DNA from: Microbacterium sp. cx-55
GTDB taxonomy: Bacteria > Actinomycetota > Actinomycetes > Actinomycetales > Microbacteriaceae
DNA: 64,000 nt
Assembly: GCF_021117345.1 (NCBI RefSeq)
Contig: NZ_CP088261.1
Span: 2,914,001-2,978,000, forward strand
Direction: 5' to 3'
The notes under the pieces are model-generated. The model was not told the DNA's origin and made no database searches. It worked only from the letters and a program-made list of their open reading frames with translations. Made by a program: the position numbers and the translations under genes. Below, in pieces: positions 36,056-43,069 of the stretch. The number at the start of each line of letters is the position of its first letter. Positions within the stretch are counted from its first letter, which is position 1.

Positions 36056-36469
36056 GTGAGTGACTTCTTCGCGGCGGGAGCGGATGCGGATGCCGCCATC
36101 GCCCGCATCGAACAGCAGATCGCGGATGCCCAGCGGCATGCCGAACGGGCGCGGGAGTTCCAGTCAGAGATCGAGAACGTGCGGGGCGTCGCGCGGTCGC
36201 CGCGGCGTGAGCTGCAGGTCACGGTCGACGCGTCGGGCCGCCTCGCAGCCATCGATCTCTCCGACGCCGCCATGGAGCTGGCTCCGCGCGCGCTCGCGAA
36301 GCTGATCGTCGACACGGCCAACGCCGCCCAGCGCGATGCGGGCGGGAAGGCCGTCGACATCGCCGCGGAGGCCTTCGGCCGCGACTCGGGTGTGGTCGCC
36401 CAACTCCAGGCCGAAGTCGACAAAGCCCCGCCATCCGCGGATTCCTCGACCTCGACGATTCGGGAGTGA
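36056..36469 (+). CDS. YbaB/EbfC-like protein of a type VII secretion effector operon
   Basis: 137 residues. A coiled helix (IARIEQQIADAQRHAERAREFQ, first part) is followed by a YbaB-like beta region (LQVTVDASGRLAAIDLS) and a helix (LAKLIVDTANAAQ). YbaB-family proteins bind DNA, but copies next to WXG/Esp genes in actinobacteria are linked with ESX systems and may act as chaperones or regulators. GTG at 36056 was chosen over 36050 by -10 spacing. Its stop overlaps the next start (GTGA). Confidence 0.82.
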   Translation: MSDFFAAGADADAAIARIEQQIADAQRHAERAREFQSEIENVRGVARSPRRELQVTVDASGRLAAIDLSDAAMELAPRALAKLIVDTANAAQRDAGGKAVDIAAEAFGRDSGVVAQLQAEVDKAPPSADSSTSTIRE

Positions 36470-36789
36470 GCATGGCCGGTCACATCGCGGTCGATCAAGA
36501 CCTCATCACCTCGCACGCGGCGCGCGTCGAGGTCGTCGCCTCCGACATCGCGGTCGCGCGTGATGCGGCCGGTTCGACGAACATGGGCGGCGGAGCGTTC
36601 GGCGTGCTGTGTTCATTCTTGGTCGGTCCCGCGTCGCTCGCGGCCTCGATGGCGCAGCAGACGGTCCAGGCCGCCGAGGGGATGGTGCGCCGGAGCGCGA
36701 CCGAGCTCCGCGGGGTCGCCACCGACATGGCCGCGTTCGAAGACGACGTCGTGCAGGGCGTCGCCGCTCTCGAGTCGAGCCTCGGGTGA
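36466..36789 (+). CDS. EspC-like (DUF2580) type VII secretion target
   Basis: 107 residues, mostly helical: HIAVDQDLITSHAARVEVVASDI, the central GGGAFGVLCSFLVGPASL and a second helix pair ending FEDDVVQGVAALESSLG. The central GGGAFGVLC motif is typical of ESX-1-secretion-associated EspC-like proteins. It has a helix-turn-helix hairpin form like WXG100 proteins and probably accompanies the toxin downstream as a secretion partner. GTGA overlaps at both ends. Confidence 0.82.
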   Translation: MSMAGHIAVDQDLITSHAARVEVVASDIAVARDAAGSTNMGGGAFGVLCSFLVGPASLAASMAQQTVQAAEGMVRRSATELRGVATDMAAFEDDVVQGVAALESSLG

Positions 36790-38060
36790 GCACGGCGAAT
36801 CCGCTCGTCGCCGCGCCTGTCGACACGGCGACGCCGTTCAGCGGGGCGGGAGTGCTCGACTCCGGCAGTCAGCTCGTGACGGCGATCGAGTCGGGCGACT
36901 GGGCGCAGGGCGCGATGGCCGGTGTGGGCGTAGCCCTCGACACCGCGGCCACCGTCATCGATCCGCTCGGCTCGCTGATCGCCGCGGGCCTCGGCTGGCT
37001 CATCGATCACCTCGAGCCGCTCAAGGGTTGGTTCAACGACTTCACCGGGGATGCGGGCGAGGTCGCGGCCTTCGGGCAGACGTGGGCCAATATCCAGTCC
37101 CAGCTGCAGACCTCCGGCGACGAACTCGCGCGCATCGTCGGCGACGTCGACGAACTCGCCGGTGAGGCGATGGATGCGTACCGTCGCTTCCAGTCCGAAT
37201 CCGCGCAGCACATCAGCGCCGCCGCATCCTGGGCCGGCGCGATGTCGACCGGCCTGCAGATCGCGTCGACCATCGTGCAGATCGTGCACGACCTCGTGCG
37301 CGACGTGCTCTCGCAGCTCGTCGGATCGATCATCTCCTGGGCGGCGGAGGCGGTCTTCACCCTGGGACTTGCGACCCCGGTGATCGTCGGGCAGGTCACC
37401 ACGCGGGTCGCCTCGCTGAGCGCGAAGGTCGGCAAGTACGTCACCGACGCGATCTCGTCCTGCAAGTCCCTCTCGAAGCTGCTCGACGAGCTGACCGCCC
37501 TCCTCCGTCAGGCCGGCACGCTGTTCGACGGTGTGCTGAAGGGTGGTGGGCCGTCGGGCCGCGGTCCGCACGGACCTCTTCGATCAGAATCGCCACCGAC
37601 ACCCGCGCGGTCGCCGGATGGGCCCCCGACGTTTCGGACGGCCATTGATGACAATGTCGTAGACGTACCGCGCCAGGATTTACCGCCTGGGCTCGCATCA
37701 ACATTCACCGACGGCCAGTATCGAACTGTGGAAACTATTGAACCTGTTGAGTTGTACCGCGTGTACGGCGGCGACGCCAGCCAAACGGGCGGGTTTGCGA
37801 CCACCGAGTACGCCACAGACCGCCTAACGGCGATGGACAGGTCGGCGTTGAACCCAGAGTGGAACAACACCAGGGAATGGCAGGCCGTAATCGACGTACC
37901 CGCGGGACAAACTCTGCAGATTGGTCAGGTCGCGCCTCAGGTCCTGGACGACGGTCGAATACTCCCGGGAGGCGCAGACCAGATTCTCCTCCCCCAAAAC
38001 TGGGATCCATCCTGGATTAGGAATGTCGAGCCCGTACCGCCTATCGGGGATACCCGTTGA
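36786..38060 (+). CDS. Type VII secreted polymorphic toxin, exchangeable C-terminal tip
   Basis: 424 residues. The N-terminal ~255 residues are helical, with hydrophobic helices (AAGLGWLIDHL, GAMSTGLQIASTIVQIVHDLV, AEAVFTLGLATPVIVGQVT) and WAN/WAG turns, as in T7SS effector trunks. After a Gly/Pro/Ser linker (~260-290) comes a ~120-residue tip: VELYRVYGGDASQTGGFATTE, ALNPEWNN, VIDVPAGQTLQIGQVAPQ and GGADQILLPQNWDPSWI (segments). This layout resembles ADP-ribosyltransferase-like or other NAD-acting tip domains of LXG/WXG toxins, but I cannot assign the activity. GC falls sharply in the tip (32 of 60 bases at 37681-37740 against about 70% around it), which signals tip replacement by recombination. 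Confidence 0.8.
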   Translation: MSTANPLVAAPVDTATPFSGAGVLDSGSQLVTAIESGDWAQGAMAGVGVALDTAATVIDPLGSLIAAGLGWLIDHLEPLKGWFNDFTGDAGEVAAFGQTWANIQSQLQTSGDELARIVGDVDELAGEAMDAYRRFQSESAQHISAAASWAGAMSTGLQIASTIVQIVHDLVRDVLSQLVGSIISWAAEAVFTLGLATPVIVGQVTTRVASLSAKVGKYVTDAISSCKSLSKLLDELTALLRQAGTLFDGVLKGGGPSGRGPHGPLRSESPPTPARSPDGPPTFRTAIDDNVVDVPRQDLPPGLASTFTDGQYRTVETIEPVELYRVYGGDASQTGGFATTEYATDRLTAMDRSALNPEWNNTREWQAVIDVPAGQTLQIGQVAPQVLDDGRILPGGADQILLPQNWDPSWIRNVEPVPPIGDTR

Positions 38061-39061
38061 GCGCGCGCGACCGGTACATCGAGGCGCTGATCACGGCAGA
38101 TGAGATCGTGCGCGAGATGCCGGAACGTGCGCCGGACGATCCTACGGGTGTGGAATCAGAGACCAAGGCGGCGCTGCGCGTCGCACTGGCAGACGCCGTT
38201 CGGCGAGCACGTGATGGCGACGTAACGCCCGGTAGCGCAACTGCAGCGTCCCTCAGCCGCCGGCTGGTTGACGGCAATGGGACCCGTGACCCGTCCGCCA
38301 CCATCTACTCCGCGTTGGAAGCGATTGACGCTGCGCGCGAAGAAGCCGTCAGCGGCGCTCTGCAGCTGCTGCCACCCGCAACACTCCAGTCACTGGCCGA
38401 GTCCGGGCCGACCGTTCCTCCGTCGTATCTCCCGCTCATCGTGCGCTTCGCCCTTCTCGTGCCGACAACGACCGACGCAGACAGAAACACGCGTCTCGTC
38501 TCTCTCCAGTCGACCGGCGGACTCCGAATGATTCCTGCATTCGCGTCCCGCGGGCAGTTGGACCGTTGGTCCGCGCAAGCCCGGGCGGACTCCACGTCGG
38601 TGTCGCTCACCCAGATCGAGACGCTTCTCCAACTGGCTCAGCGTGCTCAGGTCGACGGAATCGTCATCGACCCGGGTGGCCGGAATGTTGTCATCCCGAT
38701 CGACAAGTCACCACTGCTGGAAACCCATGATGCTCGCCTACCGGCGCGTGTGCCTCTTTCCTTCGGCGGAGCCGCGAACGTGAGCCCCGAACTTGTGGCG
38801 GCCGCACGGCGCGCGGCACAGAATACGCCAGGCGTGTCTGCCGTTTACGCTGTGTCCGTGGTGGAGGGCACCGCGACCCCGCGACTCGTGTGGGTGGTGA
38901 AGAACGATGCGGCTGACCAGACGGCCCTGCGGGCATTCGCGAACCACTTCGTCGCATCCGTCCCGTCGGGCTCGCCAATTGACATCCTGGATGCGGACAC
39001 TCCACTGGGGCAGGCCGTCCAAGAATCCGTCAGCCCCGTGTACCGCGATGAACAGGGCTGA
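38057..39061 (+). CDS. SseB-family protein, possible immunity or T7SS accessory
   Basis: 334 residues; TTG start overlapping the toxin stop by 4 bp (TTGA), no leader. The middle (YLPLIVRFALLVPTTT, GGLRMIPAFASRGQLDRW, TLLQLAQRAQVDGIVIDPGGRNVVIP) is an SseB N-terminal-like domain, and the end (VSAVYAVSVVEGTATPRLVWVVKNDAADQTALR) looks like SseB_C. SseB-type proteins often lie beside secreted toxins in actinobacteria. Because it directly follows the tip and has the same low GC, it is the best candidate for the cognate immunity protein, but this is inference. Confidence 0.72.
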   Translation: MSARDRYIEALITADEIVREMPERAPDDPTGVESETKAALRVALADAVRRARDGDVTPGSATAASLSRRLVDGNGTRDPSATIYSALEAIDAAREEAVSGALQLLPPATLQSLAESGPTVPPSYLPLIVRFALLVPTTTDADRNTRLVSLQSTGGLRMIPAFASRGQLDRWSAQARADSTSVSLTQIETLLQLAQRAQVDGIVIDPGGRNVVIPIDKSPLLETHDARLPARVPLSFGGAANVSPELVAAARRAAQNTPGVSAVYAVSVVEGTATPRLVWVVKNDAADQTALRAFANHFVASVPSGSPIDILDADTPLGQAVQESVSPVYRDEQG

Positions 39062-39078
39062 CCTCAAGGAGCGATTCA

Positions 39079-39933
39079 GTGACACCTACACCTCGCGCGG
39101 CGACCGCGGGAATTCCTGAACCGCCCGACTTAGCGAGAGAGAACGGTTCGCGACAGCGATCGATAGAGACACAGCCCGACGAGAATTCGGCGAGGAGAGC
39201 CTCGACCTTGCCTGAAGCGGAGGAGAGCGACACGGACAGCACGACTGTCGCCACAGACCTCGCGCGGCTCCTGCGCCGGCACTGGGGTGCGCGAGCCAAC
39301 TCCAACGAGTTCATCCGGAGCAAGGGAATCGCCTCGGTCGTTATCTACGACGCGTGCAAGGTCACTCTCGCGGGCGACCCGGACGGAGTACGCGTCTGGA
39401 CGCAGCCGGCTCCGCCTGCCACCACGCCCCGCGTGGATGTGATCGTGCCGCGTGAGGACGTCGACGGTGTACTCAAGGACATCGACGCCGCATGCCGTCT
39501 GGCCCTCCCGCCGGCATTCATCCACCGCTTCGACGAGTGGGCGAACTCGGGCGGAGAACTCAGGTCAGGGGGTTCCGACGCTTCGCCACGCGTGCCCGGA
39601 CCCACTCTGACCGACGCCGATCTGGACGCGGAGATTCATGACTTCTGGAGGGATTCTGCGGTCGTCGTGCCGGGCGACGATTCACTGTCCGGCGACCTCC
39701 GACGCACCATCCGCCTGTACGACATGATTAACGTCGTCGTCGTCCGAAACGAGCCGCATAAGCAGCTGACGGGAGGCATCGTCGTCGGCGACGGCGTCGA
39801 GAGTTCCGATTTTGGGACGTGGTTCATGGCCGACCACCCGGACGCGGAAGGACTGCGAGAACTCATGCAGAGGCTCGATGACTGGGTCCGGTTGAGACTG
39901 GGGCGACCGGCGTCGACCCGGGCACCGAGATGA
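39079..39933 (+). CDS. Uncharacterised protein of the toxin/immunity island
   Basis: 284 residues, GTG start 17 bp after the SseB-like gene; soluble. A disordered, charged N-terminal ~60 residues is followed by an alpha/beta domain (VVIYDACKVTLAGDPDGVRVW, VDVIVPREDVDGVLKDIDAACRLALP) and a C-terminal part (IRLYDMINVVVVRNEPHKQLTGGIVVGDG, WFMADHPDAEGLRELMQRLDDWVRL). No family recognised. Lower GC than flanking regions. Position and composition suggest an immunity or accessory role. Confidence 0.65.
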   Translation: MTPTPRAATAGIPEPPDLARENGSRQRSIETQPDENSARRASTLPEAEESDTDSTTVATDLARLLRRHWGARANSNEFIRSKGIASVVIYDACKVTLAGDPDGVRVWTQPAPPATTPRVDVIVPREDVDGVLKDIDAACRLALPPAFIHRFDEWANSGGELRSGGSDASPRVPGPTLTDADLDAEIHDFWRDSAVVVPGDDSLSGDLRRTIRLYDMINVVVVRNEPHKQLTGGIVVGDGVESSDFGTWFMADHPDAEGLRELMQRLDDWVRLRLGRPASTRAPR

Positions 39934-39984
39934 ACGGGTAGCGAAACCCGCTGACCTGGGCAGTAATCCTGAAATGAGCCTCTC

Positions 39985-40215
39985 GTGACGTCGATACCAC
40001 CTGGATGGAACAGCCAGGGCTGCGAGGTGTGCAAAGCCCAATGGATGACCGGACAGCAACCGCAGCGGATAGCTGTCAACGCAACCCTGCACAAGGCGCT
40101 TTACCGGTGCCGGGTGTGCGGGACACTCTGGGTCGAGACCGAGCGATTCGCTGCGGCGATCGACAACGCGACCGCCCGACGGGACTTCGGAGAGGGGAGC
40201 CTCGATGCCATCTGA
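39985..40215 (+). CDS. Small zinc-ribbon-like protein
   Basis: 76 residues, GTG start. Two CxxC pairs (GCEVCKA and YRCRVCGTLWVE) form a probable zinc ribbon. The N-terminal part of the protein at 41564 has the same plan (GCDVCRT ... YRCDACGTWW), so the two are paralogous. Function unknown; the surroundings suggest an immunity-type protein. Confidence 0.65.
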   Translation: MTSIPPGWNSQGCEVCKAQWMTGQQPQRIAVNATLHKALYRCRVCGTLWVETERFAAAIDNATARRDFGEGSLDAI

Positions 40216-40483
40216 TGACGGAACGTTCGACGACACGTACTTCTCCCGCCAGGATCGGTTCTCCGTGGGGACCGAGCGGCCCTCTGGACGGTTCTACCTC
40301 TCGATCCCGGTGAGCAACGGAGTCGTCGACTACGAGGAGTACTACGAGCTCACCGAGGCGCAGTACGAGGTGTTCGTCACGGACCGCGCCTCCGCCGCGA
40401 CCTTCGCCGAAGAGTGCCGGAAGCACGAGCACGACGCGCTCCTGCTGCGCAAGCCCGGCGCGAACCGCGGCACTCCCGTCTGA
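40205..40483 (+). CDS. Small acidic protein of the toxin/immunity island
   Basis: 92 residues; ATG 11 bp before the previous stop. TYFSRQDRFSVGTERPSGRFYLSIPVSNG, YEEYYELTEAQYEVFV and EECRKHEHDALLLRKPGANRGTPV: soluble, rich in acidic and aromatic residues, the kind of composition common in immunity proteins. I recall similar small proteins beside actinobacterial T7 effectors but cannot name the family. Confidence 0.65.
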   Translation: MPSDDGTFDDTYFSRQDRFSVGTERPSGRFYLSIPVSNGVVDYEEYYELTEAQYEVFVTDRASAATFAEECRKHEHDALLLRKPGANRGTPV

Positions 40484-40506
40484 GGAATGACGATGGCCGC
40501 ATCCTC

Positions 40507-40833
40507 ATGACATTCACTCAGCTCAAGAGACGACTCCTGGCGTTGCCGGGAGCGACCGCCGCGTGGCTCGCGCCTACCGTGGCCTTCCCCCAGGACGGGC
40601 GCCCGATTCCCGTCGGCTACTGCCTCATCCGCGACCGCGGCGGGCTGTTCACCGTCTACAAGGGTGACGGGCGAGGCGGCGTCTCGCCGGCCACGATGGA
40701 CGACGGCGCGACGCCCCTCACCTTCGCGACCGAGGACGATGCGTGCACCTGGATCTGGGCGGAAATGATGTGGTGGCGAGACTTCGAGGCACGCCGCGCA
40801 ACGGGCGCGTCCGAGAAGACGGAGGCCACATGA
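40507..40833 (+). CDS. Small protein, paralogue of the next gene
   Basis: 108 residues. TFTQLKRRLLALPGATAAWLAPTVAF, DGRPIPVGYCLIRDRGGLFTVYKGDG and LTFATEDDACTWIWAEMMWW. It aligns by eye with the product of the next gene (YAELRARIASLPD, DGRPNPTLLSLVPHPDGTVTATRGD, IVFTDESAACEWAWTDV): tandem duplication followed by divergence. No known family. The stop overlaps the next start (ATGA). Confidence 0.65.
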   Translation: MTFTQLKRRLLALPGATAAWLAPTVAFPQDGRPIPVGYCLIRDRGGLFTVYKGDGRGGVSPATMDDGATPLTFATEDDACTWIWAEMMWWRDFEARRATGASEKTEAT

Positions 40834-41231
40834 ACTACGCCGAGCTCAGGGCACGCATCGCATCGTTGCCCGACGTCGCACCCTCCTTCGTGCCGTGCGT
40901 GATCGAGTGGGCGGCTGATGGGCGTCCGAATCCCACGCTCTTGTCGTTGGTTCCGCACCCGGATGGCACCGTCACGGCGACGCGAGGCGACCTTCGAGAA
41001 AAGACGGAGCCGGTTCGGGATGCCCACGGCGACGTCATCGTGTTCACCGACGAGTCGGCGGCATGCGAGTGGGCCTGGACCGACGTTCACGAGTCGTGGG
41101 GTTCGAGACCGCAGTATTCCGAGGAGCAACAACGCGCCGCAGCGGCGAGCGGCGACGCGCAGCGACGTCGACGAGCAACCCGCCTGCGAGAGTGGGAAGA
41201 TCCGCATCCGCGTGACGGGATCCATCCGTGA
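40830..41231 (+). CDS. Small protein, paralogue of the previous gene
   Basis: 133 residues, ATG overlapping the previous stop. Same core as its neighbour, with a longer basic C-terminal tail (about 35 residues, RRRRATRLREWEDPHPRDG). The tail is absent from the upstream copy. Its stop overlaps the following GTG. Function unknown; probable immunity or accessory protein. Confidence 0.65.
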   Translation: MNYAELRARIASLPDVAPSFVPCVIEWAADGRPNPTLLSLVPHPDGTVTATRGDLREKTEPVRDAHGDVIVFTDESAACEWAWTDVHESWGSRPQYSEEQQRAAAASGDAQRRRRATRLREWEDPHPRDGIHP

Positions 41232-41542
41232 GCGCTCCTGAGCCGAGTTCCTCGGATGTGGATGCGGCACTCATCGCCTATGTGGGCCGGGGCCGCACCG
41301 GGGTGCCCACGGCGGCGCCCGATGCCGTGCGCACACTCGGCGCCCGGAACCCGGACGCCCTCCGCGCCGAGGTCGAGGCGACGCTGCGCATCGCCGACAG
41401 CATCCCCTTCGACGATGTCGCCCCGTTCGACGACGGACTCCGCGGACGCCTGTACCAGAGGCTCCGCGACCTCTTCCCCGAGCGTGGAGACGACGCGATC
41501 GAGGCCCTCGGAGGGCGGTGGGCCTACCTCACCCTGAGATGA
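41228..41542 (+). CDS. Small helical protein of the island
   Basis: 104 residues, GTG start with a GTGA overlap. Helical, acidic: DAALIAYVGRGRTGVPTAAPDAV, LRAEVEATLRIADSIPFDD, LYQRLRDLFPERGDDAIEALGGRWAYL. The ending resembles the C-terminus of the next protein (HPELDEAAVRALRDLLTWTWR), so the two may share a domain. No known family. Confidence 0.62.
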   Translation: MSAPEPSSSDVDAALIAYVGRGRTGVPTAAPDAVRTLGARNPDALRAEVEATLRIADSIPFDDVAPFDDGLRGRLYQRLRDLFPERGDDAIEALGGRWAYLTLR

Positions 41543-41551
41543 CGCCCGACG

Positions 41552-41557
41552 TAGGAT
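41552..41557 (+). promoter_or_regulatory. -10 box, leaderless start of the last island gene
   Basis: TAGGAT, 6 nt before the GTG at 41564; shows that this gene is likely transcribed on its own. Confidence 0.5.
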
Positions 41558-41563
41558 CTCCCC

Positions 41564-42070
41564 GTGGACGAGCGAACGACGGGCGACGGGAGTACCCCTT
41601 CGGAGCTGGGCTGCGACGTCTGCCGAACCGGTGTCTACTCCGGCGGTCAGCCGCGATTCGTCGTCGCAACCTCCGGCGTCGATCTGCTCTATCGCTGCGA
41701 CGCGTGCGGCACGTGGTGGATCGGCAACGAGAGGGCAACGTGGCCGGCCACGTGGGCCGAAGCCCGCACCCTCTCCCCCGACCACGTGGCAGCAGCAACG
41801 TCGGCGCTGAGCCACGGGGTCCGCGCTTATGTGTGGGGTGCCGGCGGGTCCATCCCCGGGCGGCATCCAGAACTCGTCGACGATGCGGCCGTGCGGGAGA
41901 GGGTCGAGGACGTCATCGCCGAGGCCGACAACATCCGACCGGATGCCGGTGCCACCGACCTGAATTCCTGGGCCGCGCGCGAAGTCGCGGCGATCTCCAC
42001 GCGCCATCCCGAACTCGACGAAGCCGCCGTGCGCGCACTCCGGGACCTCCTCACGTGGACGTGGCGCTGA
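41564..42070 (+). CDS. Zinc-ribbon protein with helical domain
   Basis: 168 residues. The N-terminal ribbon (GCDVCRTGVYSGGQPR ... YRCDACGTWWIGNE) is a relative of the 76-residue protein at 39985. The C-terminal ~100 residues are helical (AATSALSHGV, VRERVEDVIAEADNI, LNSWAAREVAAISTRHPELDEAAVRALRDLLTW in part). It looks like a fusion of the ribbon type with the helical type seen in the preceding gene. Function unknown. GC is back to the genomic level. Confidence 0.68.
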   Translation: MDERTTGDGSTPSELGCDVCRTGVYSGGQPRFVVATSGVDLLYRCDACGTWWIGNERATWPATWAEARTLSPDHVAAATSALSHGVRAYVWGAGGSIPGRHPELVDDAAVRERVEDVIAEADNIRPDAGATDLNSWAAREVAAISTRHPELDEAAVRALRDLLTWTWR

Positions 42071-42100
42071 GCGCCCGCCGGCGAACGGAAACCGCGCGAC

Positions 42101-43069
42101 TCAGCGCGCGGAGGACGCGGCGAGGCGCCTGAGCCCCTCGTCGATCGACACCGCAGGCTCCCATTCCAACGCGGAACGGATCTCCCGCTGGTCGAACCAG
42201 TGCGCCGTCGACAGCTGCTCCGCGAGGAACCGGGTCATCGGCGGTTCGTCGGCTCCGGGCCGCACGGCCCAGACGCGCTCCACAACCGAGCCGGCCGCAC
42301 GGGCCACCCCGGCCGACACGCTCCACCGGGGCGGAGGCACGCCCGCGGCGCGGCAGATGCCGGCCATCAGCTCGCCGACCGGGCGCGGCTCGCCGTTCGT
42401 CAGCACGAACGCACGCCCATGCACACGATCGACGTGCGCGAGGGCGGCGGTGATCCCGGATGCGGCGTTGTCGACGTAGGTCGAATCGACGAGGGCGGTG
42501 CCGCCGTTCAGGAGCGGGAGGCGTCCGCGCCGTGCGCGATCGACGATGCGTGCCACGAGCTGCGGGTCCCCCGGCCCCCACACGAGATGCGGGCGGATGG
42601 CGACGACATGCAGGTCATCACCATCTCGCCCGAGCGCCAGCAGCTCGGCCTCCGCCTTCGTGCGGGCGTACTCGCCACGCGCGTGCGCCGGGTCGGCAGG
42701 CTCGGCGCCGACACCCGCGAGGGCCGCGCCCGCGTGCGCGACCGACGGCGACGACACCTGCACGAACCGGGCCACCCCGGCGCGCGCGGCCGCGTCGAGC
42801 ACGATGCGCGTGCCGTCGACGTTGATCCGCCGGAAGTCCGCAGGGTCGCCCGCGAGTGAGACCTTCGCCGCGAGGTGCACGACCCCCTCGGCGCCGTCCA
42901 TGCCGCGCGCGACGAGCGCCGCATCCGTCACCGAACCGAGCAGATCGGTCACGCCGGGTACGCCGGAGGGACGGCGCTGCAGCGTCCGCACCTCGTGGCC
43001 CGCGTCGACGAGCGCCGACGCGACGGCCTGACCGAGGAATCCGGATGCCCCGGTGACGAGCACGATCAC
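42101..43069 (-). CDS. oleD: 2-alkyl-3-oxoalkanoate reductase OleD (NAD(P)H-dependent)
   Basis: 322 residues, extended SDR/3-beta-HSD type. TGASGFLGQAVASAL cofactor motif, VVHLAAKVSL, VSSPSVAHAG, active-site YARTKAEAELL and RPHLVWGPGDPQL. As the third gene of oleA-oleBC-oleD it should reduce the beta-keto acid made by OleA to the beta-hydroxy acid that OleC turns into a beta-lactone. The ATG overlaps the oleBC stop by 4 bp. Confidence 0.9.
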   Translation of the reverse strand: MIVLVTGASGFLGQAVASALVDAGHEVRTLQRRPSGVPGVTDLLGSVTDAALVARGMDGAEGVVHLAAKVSLAGDPADFRRINVDGTRIVLDAAARAGVARFVQVSSPSVAHAGAALAGVGAEPADPAHARGEYARTKAEAELLALGRDGDDLHVVAIRPHLVWGPGDPQLVARIVDRARRGRLPLLNGGTALVDSTYVDNAASGITAALAHVDRVHGRAFVLTNGEPRPVGELMAGICRAAGVPPPRWSVSAGVARAAGSVVERVWAVRPGADEPPMTRFLAEQLSTAHWFDQREIRSALEWEPAVSIDEGLRRLAASSAR

